A stretch of 64,000 nucleotides of DNA from Deltaproteobacteria bacterium (lineage in GTDB: Bacteria > Lernaellota > Lernaellaia > JACKCT01). This document shows positions 36,789 to 47,590 of this stretch, piece after piece; within the stretch, counting starts at the first letter, position 1, and each line of letters begins with the position of its first letter. The position numbers were made by a program, and so were the translations under genes. The DNA is taken from assembly GCA_027493875.1 (NCBI GenBank), contig JAOSJX010000001.1, positions 310,001 through 374,000 on the forward strand. Reading direction: 5' to 3'. The notes beneath the pieces were generated by a model. That model made no database searches and was not told where the DNA came from. It saw only the letters and a program-made list of their open reading frames with translations.

Positions 36789-37235
36789 ATGACCGCGGAA
36801 CGCACGCCAAACACCAACCATCTTCTTCTCTACGACGGCGTTTGCGCGCTGTGCCATGCGTCGGTCAAATTCATCTTGCGTTTCGATAAGAAGGAACAAT
36901 TCGTTTTCGCCGCGCTCCAAAGCCGGCTCGCCTCGGATATTCTCAAACCGCATCGCATTGACCCCGCCGATTTGGATACGATGATCCTTGTGGAAAATTT
37001 TCGGGGCGAAAACGAACGCGCGTGGACGCGCTCCGACGGAGCTTTTCGAGCCCTTTATCTGCTTGGCGGCATCTGGCGCGTTCCCGCGCTCGGGCGCTAT
37101 CTTCCGCGTTTCATTCGCGATCGTTGTTACCGCATCGTTGTCCGAACGCGTTATCGCGTTTTCGGCAAATACGAAACCTGCCCTCTCCCGCCGCCGGACG
37201 TCCGCAGAAGATTTCTCGATCAATCCGAAACTTGA
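36789..37235 (+). CDS. DCC-type thiol-disulfide oxidoreductase-like protein (DUF393)
   Basis: An intact 148-residue DUF393 protein. Seen: LLYDGVCALCHASVKFILRF, with the characteristic YDGxCxxC near the N-terminus, then FAALQSRLASDIL, and a typical GAFRALYLLGGIWRVPALG segment ahead of a basic tail. The family has a thioredoxin-like motif but its reaction is not established. It converges with an HTTM-domain gene (16-base overlap at the stops). DUF393 and HTTM (vitamin K-dependent carboxylase-like) genes are often neighbours, so a linked role is plausible. Confidence 0.88.
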   Translation: MTAERTPNTNHLLLYDGVCALCHASVKFILRFDKKEQFVFAALQSRLASDILKPHRIDPADLDTMILVENFRGENERAWTRSDGAFRALYLLGGIWRVPALGRYLPRFIRDRCYRIVVRTRYRVFGKYETCPLPPPDVRRRFLDQSET

Positions 37236-38134
37236 TTTTGAGGGCCGACGATCCACCGAAGCGGCCGCCACTCGAGGATTTTTTCGACGCGGAAAAACGG
37301 TACGAAGATAAAACCGAACATGTGGTACGGAAAAATAATTGCCATGATGAAATAGATGCACCAGTGCATCAAGAAAGCGCCGGCCGCCCACACCCGGCTG
37401 ATTCGGCGATTTACCAGCGCGATCGGCGCGCCGCATTCGAGGATGAGTGTTCCGACCGCGAACACGAAAAACATCCACTTTTGATCGTAGATCGCGACGA
37501 TCACGTCGGAAGAATGCGAACCGAGCACCGTTTTCCGAAGCTGGTCGTGCGCGATCCACGCGCGGACCACTTCGCCCGTCGGCCACTCCTTCCACGTCGG
37601 CCCGGTCAACTTCGCGAAGCCGGCGAACGCGTAGGTGCCGACCGTGATGAGGTTCATCAACTTGATCGGCCAGCCGTAACATTCCGCGTTTCCGCCGCGC
37701 GCGCGCCGGCGCAGCGCGTCCACGGAAAAATCGTCCGCCGACGGCGCGAGCGCGAGCACCAGCACATGCAACACCAGCACGTTCTCGTAATGAAAAATCA
37801 TGCTCCACGAATTGCGGTACGTCAGAATCCACCACAGGAGCGCCGCGAAAACGGGACCGGTGAAACGAAAGAAGAGACCCAGCCAAAACGCGACGGCGAA
37901 GATGGTCGCGATGGTGACAAGCGGCGGCAGAAGCTGGGCCGGCATCGGCCCGGAAAGAAGGCGGATCACGCCGACCGGCTCGAACATCGACTCCGGAAAA
38001 CGCATCGGCGCAAGCAATTTGATCCGGTTGCCCAAAAACAGGTTGACCGCGAACGCGCCGATAATGAGGCGCAGGATCGCCAACCTCGCCGCGGGTGCCG
38101 GCTCGAACCAGAAGTCGGCGAGCCGCTTCTTCAA
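37220..38134 (-). CDS. HTTM-domain membrane protein (vitamin K-dependent carboxylase-like)
   Basis: An intact 304-residue multi-pass membrane protein. Seen: several hydrophobic helices (ILRLIIGAFAVNLFLG, LVTIATIFAVAFWLGLFF, FVFAVGTLILECGAPIALV, FLMHWCIYFIMAIIFPYHM) and the conserved helix-flanking RIKLLAP and FAGFAKLTGPTW elements of bacterial HTTM proteins. Start at TTG 38134, which overlaps the previous stop (TTGA) and follows a GGGGGA ribosome site. Gamma-carboxylase activity is not established for such short homologues. Co-translated with the upstream single-pass protein. Confidence 0.82.
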   Translation of the reverse strand: MKKRLADFWFEPAPAARLAILRLIIGAFAVNLFLGNRIKLLAPMRFPESMFEPVGVIRLLSGPMPAQLLPPLVTIATIFAVAFWLGLFFRFTGPVFAALLWWILTYRNSWSMIFHYENVLVLHVLVLALAPSADDFSVDALRRRARGGNAECYGWPIKLMNLITVGTYAFAGFAKLTGPTWKEWPTGEVVRAWIAHDQLRKTVLGSHSSDVIVAIYDQKWMFFVFAVGTLILECGAPIALVNRRISRVWAAGAFLMHWCIYFIMAIIFPYHMFGFIFVPFFRVEKILEWRPLRWIVGPQNQVSD

Positions 38135-38601
38135 GGCCGTCCCCCGCGGACGCGGCACGACGCGAGAACGCGCGAAGACATCGGCGTCCGATCCCCTCGG
38201 AGATACCGCGACGCGTAAAACTCGGCGCTGACCACCCGGACCTCGAATATCCGCCGCATCGTTGGCGAGGAACTTTTTCGGAGGCGCACGGCGGTTCGGC
38301 GGCACAGATCCGTTTGCGCCTTTGCCCCCTTCGCGACGGCGCGGTTGATCTGACGGCGCCCCAGATTCATCGACCCGGACGTGACGTACTCCAGCGGAAT
38401 CGGAATCTCGACGCCGTCCCGGTCGTACCCGGTGACGTAGTTGATCCGCGCCCGGTCCGGCCGCAGGCCGCGGAACATCGGATAAAACGACAAGGGAAAG
38501 CTGTCGACCAGCTCGCGCTGCGCCATCATATAAACGGGCGACAGCACGGCGATCATCACGATCACCGAGACGCAAAGACCGTAACGTCGGGTGCGAATCA
38601 T
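38131..38601 (-). CDS. Single-pass membrane protein of unknown function beside HTTM gene
   Basis: An intact 156-residue protein. Seen: one N-terminal membrane helix (YGLCVSVIVMIAVLSPVYMM), then FPLSFYPMFRGLRPDRARI and a basic extracytoplasmic or soluble domain (GYDRDGVEIPIPLEYV, MRRIFEVRVVSAEFYAS). I do not recognise a named family. Proteins of this layout are frequently encoded just before HTTM membrane proteins, and here the stop is shared with the HTTM start. A functional pair is therefore likely, but its chemistry is unknown. Confidence 0.65.
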   Translation of the reverse strand: MIRTRRYGLCVSVIVMIAVLSPVYMMAQRELVDSFPLSFYPMFRGLRPDRARINYVTGYDRDGVEIPIPLEYVTSGSMNLGRRQINRAVAKGAKAQTDLCRRTAVRLRKSSSPTMRRIFEVRVVSAEFYASRYLRGDRTPMSSRVLASCRVRGGRP

Positions 38602-38687
38602 TCGTTTCTATATAAACAAAAATCGCCGCGTCCGGCCACGCGTTTCCCGCTCTTGACACCGGCCGGGGGCTTTCCAATGTGCGCGCC

Positions 38688-39514
38688 ATGGCCGAACCGC
38701 TTTCCCTCGCCCTGATCCTCGCTTACGTCACCGCCGGATTCGCGGGCGGTTTTCTCGGCGGGTTCATGGGCGTCGGCGGCGGCATCATCTTCGTTCCCGC
38801 CCTGGATTTTCTGTTCCGCCATGCCGGGATCGCCACCGACCGCGCCTTTCATCTCGCCATCGGCACGTCGCTCGCCGCGATTCTCTTGACCTCCGCCTCC
38901 AGCGCGCGGACCCACCACGGAGCCGGTTTTGTCGCGTGGCGGGCGGTGCTCTGGGGCGTCATCGGCGGAGCCGCCGGATCGACGATCGCCGCGCAGATCG
39001 CCATCGGCCTCGACCAGAAATTTCTCAAGGCCGCGTTCGGCGTCATGCTTTTCTGGGTCGCGTCGCAGCTTCCTTTTCTATAAGGAGCGCGAACGGGCGT
39101 CCGGCGCCGAGCGCGCAAGCGCGCCGTTCATGGCCGGCATCGGGGGAGCGTCGGGATTGTTCGCCGGTTTTTTCGGCGTCGGAGGCGGCATCCTCAATGT
39201 GCCGCTGCTCATTCTTTTCGGCCGTTTCACCCCCGCATCGCGCCATTGGCACCAGCGCGGCCCTCGTCGTTTTCTACGCCGGGTTCGCGGCGGCGAATTA
39301 CGCGTTCACCGGATGGTCCGAAACGCGCGGCGTGCCCGGCACGCTCGGATTTATCTACCTCCCCGCCTGGATCTTTATGGTCCCCGCCAGTATGATCGCG
39401 GCGCATTTCGGCGCGCGGGCGGCGGGACGCATCGACCCAAAGCCGCTGCGTTCCATCATCGCCGTGCTCCTGGCGCTGATCGGAGTCCGTTTCGTCGCCG
39501 CCCTCTTTATTTAA
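38688..39514 (+). CDS. TauE/SafE-family sulfite/organosulfonate exporter
   Basis: A multi-pass transporter of about 275 residues. Seen: the family repeat FLGGFMGVGGGIIFVPAL in the N-terminal half and its partner FAGFFGVGGGILNVPLL in the C-terminal half, with ATDRAFHLAIGTSLAAILLTS and AIGTSAALVVFYAGF as the matching second elements, confirming the internal duplication. Breaks near 39080 and 39236. The family exports sulfite, sulfoacetate or related anions, but individual substrates are hard to predict. Start is ATG 38688 (or GTG 38679). gltX follows after 12 bases. Confidence 0.88.
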
Positions 39515-39526
39515 CGAGGAAAGAAA

Positions 39527-40928
39527 ATGAGTTCCGTTGTCGTTCGTTTCGCCCCCTCACCCACCGGCAGCCTGCATATCGGCAGCGCGCGCACCGCGCT
39601 CTACAACTGGCTCTATGCGCGGCATACCGGCGGCAAGATGCTGCTGCGCATCGAGGACACGGACGTGGAACGGTCCACGCCGGAAAACGTTCGGATCATC
39701 TTCGACGGCCTGCGCTGGCTCGGCGTGGACTGGGACGAGGAGCCGGTTTACCAGTCGCAACGCGTCGACCGTTATCGCCCGTTGATCGACAAATTGATCG
39801 CGGAAGGGAAGGCTTATCGGTGCGTTTGCAACAAGGACGACCTCGACGCCAAGCGCGAAAGTGCGATCGCCGATAAACGGAAGTATCTCTACGACCGCAC
39901 GTGCCGCGACGCCGGACACGGGCCGGATTGCGGCGCCCACGTCGTGCGTTTGAAAATGCCGGTGGACGGCGCCATCGTCGTGCGCGACGTGGTCCTCGGC
40001 GAGGTTTCCTTTCCCGCGGAGGAACTCGACGACTGGATCATCGCCCGCACGGACGGTATGCCGACCTACAACTTCGTCGTCGTCGCCGACGATCACGACA
40101 TGCGCGTCACGCACGTCATTCGCGGCGCCGATCACCTCAACAACACGCCGAAACAGGTTGTTGTGTACGAAGCGCTCGGCTACGACCTCCCGATTTTCAC
40201 GCACATGCCGCTGACGCACGGCCCGGACGGAAAAAACTTTCCAAACGCCACGGCGCGACGGCGGTCACGGAATTCGCCAAGCTCGGCTACATGCCGGATG
40301 CCGTGCGCAATTATCTCGTGCGTCTCGGATGGTCGTACGGCGATCAGGAACTGTTTACGACGCAAGAGCTGATCGACCTGTTCGACATCACGGCGATCAA
40401 CCCGTCGCCCGGCATCATGGACATGGAAAAACTCCGGGTGGATCAACGGCCAGAAAATGCGTTCCCTGCCGCTTAAGGATGTCGTAGACGCGGCGCTGCC
40501 TTTTCTGAAGGAGCGCGGCTATGACGTCGAATCCGGCGCATGGCTCGACAAGCTGATCGCCAATACCCGCGAGCGGTTCCGCACGCTCGTCGAACTGGCC
40601 GACCATGTATCGTATTTTTTCGGCGAGCCCGAAGCCTATGATGAAAAAGCGCGCGGGAAGTGGTTTGAAGCCCGAAACCGCTGATCTTCTCACGGAAATC
40701 GCCGATAAGCTCGAAGCGCCGGCGGATTTTTCGGAAGCGGAGATCAAAGCCGCCATTGAAGGCATCTGCGAAGCGCGCGGGCTCGGACTCGGCAAAGTCG
40801 CGCAACCGATTCGCGTCGCCTTGACCGGCAACACCGTGAGCCCCGGCATTTTCGAAACGCTCGAACTCCTCGGCCGCGAGCGCTCCCTCGCCCGCATCCG
40901 CAAAGCCGCCGAAGCCGGCCGCACTTAG
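39527..40928 (+). CDS. gltX: Glutamyl-tRNA synthetase
   Basis: Class I synthetase charging tRNA(Glu). Seen: FAPSPTGSLHIGSARTALYN with the HIGH-type motif, GGKMLLRIEDTDVERS, YNFVVVADDHDM, RGADHLNNTPKQVVVYEALG, the KMSKS-type loop KLSKRHGA, and the C-terminal anticodon-binding helical region. Length is about 467 residues. Breaks near 40240, 40445 and 40650 shift frames; for example the KLSKR loop is moved out of frame just after HGPDGK. All catalytic elements are present. A ribosome site GAGGAAAG precedes ATG 39527. Its stop overlaps the convergent ogt stop. Confidence 0.95.
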
Positions 40929-41470
40929 TGCGCCTTCGCCGGAACCCCTTCGAGCTCCAGCAAAGCTTCCTTGACCTCGAGCCCGCCGGAATAACCGCCG
41001 AGCTTGTCGTCCGCCGCGATCACACGGTGGCACGGGATGAAGATCGGAAGCCGGTTGCGCCCGTTGGCCTGGCCGACCGCGCGCGCGGCGCTTTTCAGGT
41101 CGTGTGCGATGTCGCCGTAGGACCGCGTGCGTCCGTAGGGGATGCGGCCGAGCGCGTTCCACACGCGTTTCTGAAACGCCGTACCCTCCGTCTCGAGCGG
41201 AAGATCGAAGCGGTCGCGCCGCCGCCGGAAGTTATTCATCGAGTTGCGTCTTCGCCGTTTTCAGAACGTCCGTCGTCCGGGAAACCGCCTGCTCGCGCGG
41301 AAATTCCTCGCGAACGATGTCCGCCGCGTGTTCCCCGGACGTAGAAAATGAAGGAGAACGACGCGGCCCTCTTTTTCCGCCAACAACAGCCGGCCGATGG
41401 GCCGAAGCGCGCTTCCGTAAACGCAATAACTGATCACGCGAAACCCCCTTGCTTTTGGAACGTTCGCCAT
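40925..41470 (-). CDS. ogt: Methylated-DNA-protein-cysteine methyltransferase
   Basis: A suicide repair protein that moves the methyl group from O6-methylguanine to its own Cys. Seen: the C-terminal half with GTAFQKRVWNALGRIPYGRT, SYGDIA, AVGQANGRNRLPIFIPCHRV (active-site Cys in PCHRV) and GGYSGGLEVKEALLELEG. The N-terminal half (ISYCVYGSALRPIGRLLLAE, then VREEFPRE) is in other frames because of breaks near 41345 and 41235, where GAATAACTTC has one A too many. ATG 41470 gives a full-length protein of about 182 residues. Without the correction only a 104-residue C-terminal fragment is read. Confidence 0.88.
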
Positions 41471-41570
41471 CCTACGCCAATTTTCCTTCACCGTCATCAG
41501 TAATTTTCCTTATTGATTCGATCCATGAAGTTAGGTTATACAGCCCCATTAATTTGCCTTTGACGTTGGG

Positions 41571-42737
41571 ATGACATTGGGAAGGAACAGGACGATTCGG
41601 CCTCGTCGTGTCAAGGCGCTCGCCGGCGTCGCGGCGTTTCTTCTCCTTTTTCTGCGGCCGGCTGCCTGTCCGATCTCGCCTCGACGGATGACGATCCCGG
41701 CGCGGAAAACGGCGTCGTCGACGGCCCCACCGGCCATCCGGCCGCTTCAAAAGAAGACCGCCTGAAAACACCGACCGGCCTGCAAATCAGAGTCCGCGAC
41801 GTCGGGCACGTTCTCGTCGAGTGGATCGACAATTCGCCCCGCGAAAGCGCGTACATGATCGAGCGGTCCGTCGCCGGCGGCGCGTTTGAACCGGTCGCCG
41901 AGCTCCCCGCCGACAGCGCCGAATACGTCGCCGATTTCGAAGTCTGCGCCGGGTCGTACGTTTTCCGCGTCACCGCGGTCGAGGAACCCAGGGACTCCGT
42001 CCCCGCCGTATCCGCGCCGGTGGACGTTTGCGACATGGTCCTCGTGCCCCAGGGCGCGGCGTGGGTCGGCTGCAACCCGGACGGGCCCGACCCATTTGAC
42101 GAGGCGTGCAAACCCGACGAACTGCCGTTCCACGAGGTTCGCCTCTCCGCGTTTTGGCTGGATCGCGTCGAGGTTTCCCAGGAAGAGTACCGCGCGTGCG
42201 TCGACGCCGCGTCCTGTGCCGCGCCGGCGATCCTGGACGATCCGGAGTTGACGGCGGACGACCAGCCCGTCGTCGGCGTCAATTGGATGATGGCGGCGGA
42301 CTTTTGCGCGTGGAAAGGAAAGCGTTTGCCCACCGAAGCCGAATGGGAGAAAGCGGCGCGCGGGCCCGGCGGAGCGGTTTACCCATGGGGCGATGCCTGG
42401 GACCCGTCTTTCGCCAACTGGGACGACAACGGGCAATATGACGGCTACGCCGCGCCGGCGCCGGTTTTGGCGTTTCAGAGCACGCCATCGCCTTACGGAG
42501 CCTTGAATCTGGCCGGAAACGTGTGGGAGTGGGTTTCCGATTTCTACGACCCGGATTATTTCTCCGGAAAGTCCGGCGCTCGATCCGACCGGGCCGGAAA
42601 CCGGCGACACGCGCCTTCTCAAAGGCGGCGCGTGGAAGTTCGATTTTTACGAAACCAGGCTCCGCGCGACGCGCCGAAACCCCCAACCGGCGGAGGGCGT
42701 AAGCAACCACGTCGGCTTCCGGTGCGCCCGAAGGTAA
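41571..42737 (+). CDS. Lipoprotein with FGE-sulfatase (SUMF1-like) domain
   Basis: About 388 residues. Seen: a hydrophobic signal (LAGVAAFLLLF), then, in the next frame, AAGC as the lipobox followed by the acidic spacer SDLASTDDDPG; a fibronectin-like sandwich (VLVEWIDNSPRESAYMIERS); and the FGE fold with MVLVPQGAAWVGC, FWLDRVEVSQEEYRACV, GVNWMMAADFCAWKGKRLPT, GNVWEWVSDFYD and the terminal NHVGFRCARR. The two catalytic cysteines of true formylglycine-generating enzymes are not seen, as in most surface paralogues, so it is probably a binding or structural protein. Breaks near 41660 and 42580. Confidence 0.86.
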
Positions 42738-42796
42738 CGCCGTCCCGCCGGACCCGCTGAAAACCAAAAAATCGTCACATTTTCGCACCTTGACTC

Positions 42797-42824
42797 TTGA
42801 CATCGCCCCCGTCGTGCCTATGTT
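42797..42824 (+). promoter_or_regulatory. Sigma-70-type promoter upstream of groES
   Basis: TTGACA (42797-42802) and TATGTT (42819-42824) are spaced by 16 bases, reading into groES. A palindrome begins 2 bases after the -10 box. The 265-base spacer 42738-43002 contains no gene; no CIRCE element is present. Confidence 0.6.
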
Positions 42825-42825
42825 G

Positions 42826-42847
42826 ACCCCCGTCAGGCAACGGGGGT
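42826..42847 (+). promoter_or_regulatory. Perfect inverted repeat downstream of the groESL promoter
   Basis: ACCCCCGT (42826-42833) and ACGGGGGT (42840-42847) form an 8-bp perfect stem around CAGGCA, placed at the expected transcription start of groESL. It could be an operator or a 5' mRNA hairpin. It is not the CIRCE sequence bound by HrcA. Confidence 0.5.
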
Positions 42848-43002
42848 TGCGAACCGCGGGGTTGTCCGGCGGGTCGCCCAACCTGAAAAAATTCTGAAAT
42901 AACGGAGTCTTAACCGGCTCCGGCGATACGAAACACACCGGTCACGCGCGGCGTGATACCGGGGAACTTAAGCGTCATACGCTCATCAGAGGAGAGAAAA
43001 GC

Positions 43003-43290
43003 ATGAACATCAAACCTCTTCAGGATCGCGTTGTGGTCAAGCGCCTTGCCGAGGAAGAAAAAGCAAGGGCGGGATCATCATCCCGGACACCGCGAAAGAG
43101 AAGCCCGCGGAAGGCGAGGTCGTGGCCGTCGGCGGCGGGAAAGCTGGACAACGGCAGCATCCAGCCGATGGACGTCAAAAAAGGCGACCGTATCCTGTTT
43201 TCCAAGTACGCCGGCACCGAAATCAAGATCGACGGCGACGATTTTCTGATCATGCGCGAAGACGACATCCTCGGCGTGGTCGAACGCTGA
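43003..43290 (+). CDS. groES: Co-chaperonin GroES
   Basis: The lid of the GroEL chaperonin. Seen: [18 protein letters not shown] at the N-terminus and, at the end, [20 protein letters not shown] and [13 protein letters not shown]. Between them a one-base loss near 43065 and a one-base gain near 43137 put residues 25-46 in the wrong frame; the other frame reads [20 protein letters not shown], the mobile loop region. Corrected length is about 95 residues, normal. A strong ribosome site (GAGGAGAG) precedes ATG 43003. groEL follows 34 bases later. Confidence 0.95.
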   Translation: MNIKPLQDRVVVKRLAEEEKARAGSSSRTPRKRSPRKARSWPSAAGKLDNGSIQPMDVKKGDRILFSKYAGTEIKIDGDDFLIMREDDILGVVER

Positions 43291-43303
43291 TCGGCCCGCT
43301 TAA

Positions 43304-44975
<1,672 letters not shown>

Positions 44976-45002
44976 CGCGCCCGTCCGGCGAAAAAACGAA
45001 AG

Positions 45003-45025
45003 CCCCGGCTTCGGCCGGGGTTTTT
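45003..45025 (+). terminator. Rho-independent terminator of groESL
   Basis: CCCCGGC (45003-45009), TTCG tetraloop, GCCGGGG (45014-45020) and five T bases. A perfect 7-bp GC stem with a stable UUCG loop 27 bases after the groEL stop. Confidence 0.92.
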
Positions 45026-45146
45026 CTTTGGCAAGCAATTCTTGCCGACCGCCCGGCAGCTTTGCACCCGCTCTCCTGTCTTTCAGGTTCCGCCGCGAAT
45101 CCACGGAACGCTTTCAAATTCGCGTGGTTGCGAGCCTCTCGGACCG

Positions 45147-45162
45147 TGGCATGACCCTTGCT
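45147..45162 (+). promoter_or_regulatory. Sigma-54-type promoter for the flagellar fliK-flgD-flgE operon
   Basis: TGGCATG-ACCC-TTGCT matches the -24/-12 consensus TGGCACG-N4-TTGCT with one difference and the correct GG-to-GC spacing of 12. It lies about 80 bases upstream of fliK. Sigma-54 control of hook genes is common, and an NtrC-family activator is encoded at 3271-4650. Confidence 0.7.
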
Positions 45163-45242
45163 TTGTTTCCATCCGGCACAAGACGTTTCAAATCGGCCGC
45201 GGCGCGAAAGCCACGTGCGGAACAAGTGGGAAGGATCGGGCG

Positions 45243-46851
45243 ATGCCGCAAATTCCTTCGACAAACGACCGGAATCAACTCTCGTTGACCGCGTTGCTTC
45301 TGCAATCGCTTCGGGAACCGGAGCACACGCAAGGCGGCCCGACGTTCAAGGAAATCGCCGGCCAACTCGCGCAGGTCGCGGAACGCGCGCGCGCCGGCCG
45401 CGACAACGACCGCGACGACCTCGCGATCGGCGCGCCCGAAGGCGCGATCAAACCGCACGACGTGGCACCCGCGCGAAAAGACACGGCGGCGCGCGTCGAC
45501 CTGAGGGAGAAGCCCCGCGACCCGGCGCCGAAAAATCCCGGGCGCCCGGACGAGCCGCGCGCACAAAAGCCCAACGGGCCGCCTGCGGAAACGCCGCGCG
45601 GCGAACAACCGCCGGCGGCGGACCGGACGGCCGGCCCGCGTCCCGAGGCCGTCCCTCAAGACCGTCCGACGCAACCCGCCGCGGCGACGCCCGCCGGAAA
45701 TTCGCAACCGCAGGTAATCGTCCCGAATACGATCGCCGAGATCGCCATGCAGCAAATCGAGCAGACGCCGGATTTTCAGCCGACGGCCATCTTGAGCGAG
45801 GAAATTTCCGGGCCGCGCATTCTCACCGTCGCGGCGGCGGCTCTCGCGGAGAGCGCCGCGGCGCCCGCCGCATCCTCGCTCGACGTCGGCGACGCGCCGG
45901 CGCGGCCGGCCGACGCAACGCCTCGCGCCGCCGGGCCGGTGTTGCCGATCGCCTCCGAAGTCGAAATCGCGCCGCCGCAAGAGGCCGGTGAAAACGATGC
46001 GGCCCGCGCGGCCACCGCGCATCTGTCAAGAAAAAAGGCATCGAAGCGCTGACGCGGATCGTCCGCTCGATGCTCTCGAGACGTCGGACGAAGCGGCCGC
46101 CGAGAACGGACAAAAGACCGCGGTCCCGGCGGCGCCGGAACGTCCCGAATCGCCGGCCCGCGAAAAAGCGGCGGCGCGCCCCCAAGCGGCGCGCTTGCCC
46201 CAGAGCGGCGCCGAATTTCGACCCGTGACCGCGGCGGCCCAGCCCGCGGGAAACGCGGCGGTGGCTTCGGACGGCGACGCGGAACCGGTCACCGCGCGGA
46301 ACACGGCCGCGCCCAAGGCGGCGGCGCCCGGCTCCAACCAGAACGCGCCCGACGTTTCGCGGTCGCCGGTCCCCGCACGGACCGAAGCCGTGCGTCCGAG
46401 CGCCGCGGCCGACATGACGCAGCGGATCGAGCGGGCGCGCGAGATCGTTCAGCGCGCCGTGAGCGGCATCGTCCGCCTCGGGACCTCCGGCGGCGGTCGG
46501 ACGGTGATTCATCTGCATCCCGAGCACCTGGGCCGCATCAGGCTCGAAGTGAATGTCGAAAAGTCGGTCGCCTCCGCGCATCTCGTCGCCGAGAACACGG
46601 GCGTGCGAACCTTGCTGCTGCACGAAATCGCGACGCTGAAGGACGCGCTCGCGCAGCACGGCATTGAACTCGCGCAATTCGACGTGCACGACGGGCAAAG
46701 CCACCGCGACGCAAGCGCTTACGACCGCGGCCAAAACCACGGGACGAGGGAAAAACCGGCGACCGCGGCCGCGAAAGGACCGGCGGCCGATACAATTCCC
46801 GCGACGCCTGCCGCGCGGCACGGCGACGGCCTTATCAGCGTGGTGATTTAG
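45243..46851 (+). CDS. fliK: Flagellar hook-length control protein FliK
   Basis: An exported molecular ruler that sets hook length and switches export specificity. Seen: a long Pro/Ala/Arg/Glu-rich, low-complexity N-terminal region (typical of FliK), then the conserved FliK C-terminal domain: LHPEHLGRIRLEVNVEKSVA, LLLHEIATLKDALAQHGIEL and FDVHDG. About 535 residues. A break near 46030 divides the Pro-rich region, whose frame is uncertain there. ATG 45243 is the first plausible start after the sigma-54 promoter. flgD follows after 15 bases. Confidence 0.85.
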
Positions 46852-46866
46852 AGGAAAGGACTTATC

Positions 46867-47538
46867 GTGGAAACGCAACCGATCGTCGATCTTCAGCAGC
46901 TCACAGGCTACGTGCCGGAAGAAAGCGCGAGCGGCCCCGCCGACCTGTTGGACCGCGACGTTTTTCTCAATCTGCTCGTCACGCAACTCCGGCACCAGGA
47001 CCCGCTCAACCCGATGGAAAATCAGGAGTTCGTCGACCAGCTCGCCTCCCTGACGACCGTCGAGGAGTTGCGCAAATCCAACGACAATCTCGCCGCGCTC
47101 CAACTCTACGAATCGAGCATCAACAACGCGCAGAGCGTTTCGATGATCGGCAAAGAGGTCAAGGCGCTCGGCAACGGCGTCACGCTCGGCGCGGACGGTG
47201 AAGCCGACGTGCATTACCGTCTCGACGCGCCGGCCGCCAACGTCGAGATCACGATTTTCGACGATTCCGGAACGGTCGTGCGGACCATTCAGGCGGGGGC
47301 GCAGAAGGAAGGCGACCGCAAGGAAACCTGGAACGGCGCGGACAACAACAACAGCCCGCTCGCGACCGGCCGCTACACGTTCGAAGTCCGGGCCACGGAC
47401 GCGGGCGGCGAAGAGATCGGCGTAACGACCTTCCTCGCCGGACGCGTCAGCGGCGTCTCGTTCGGCAGCGGCGGCCCGGAACTCGTCATCGACGGCGAGA
47501 AGGTCATGATCGGACAGGTATACGAGGTCAACCTTTAA
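46867..47538 (+). CDS. flgD: Flagellar hook-capping protein FlgD
   Basis: The scaffold at the tip of the growing hook. An intact 223-residue protein. Seen: the N-terminal core RDVFLNLLVTQLRHQDPLNP and MENQEFVDQLASLTTVEEL, then a FlgD Ig-like/tudor region: VTLGADGEADVHYRL, VEITIFDDSGTVVRTI and WNGADNNNSPLATGRYTFEV. The GTG start at 46867 follows GAGGAAAG. Located between fliK and flgE, the standard order. Its clean frame contrasts with both neighbours. Confidence 0.95.
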   Translation: METQPIVDLQQLTGYVPEESASGPADLLDRDVFLNLLVTQLRHQDPLNPMENQEFVDQLASLTTVEELRKSNDNLAALQLYESSINNAQSVSMIGKEVKALGNGVTLGADGEADVHYRLDAPAANVEITIFDDSGTVVRTIQAGAQKEGDRKETWNGADNNNSPLATGRYTFEVRATDAGGEEIGVTTFLAGRVSGVSFGSGGPELVIDGEKVMIGQVYEVNL

Positions 47539-47590
47539 TCGGATCGATTAACGATCCACGCAATCGCGTGGTGGGATACGGGAGGAGACG

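Noticed and set aside
40925..41239. Ogt as a naturally short 104-residue protein
   Set aside because: The missing N-terminal half is present upstream in other frames, with family-like sequence, so the truncation comes from frame breaks.
42738..43002. CIRCE (HrcA) element before groES
   Set aside because: No TTAGCACTC-N9-GAGTGCTAA or close variant is present.
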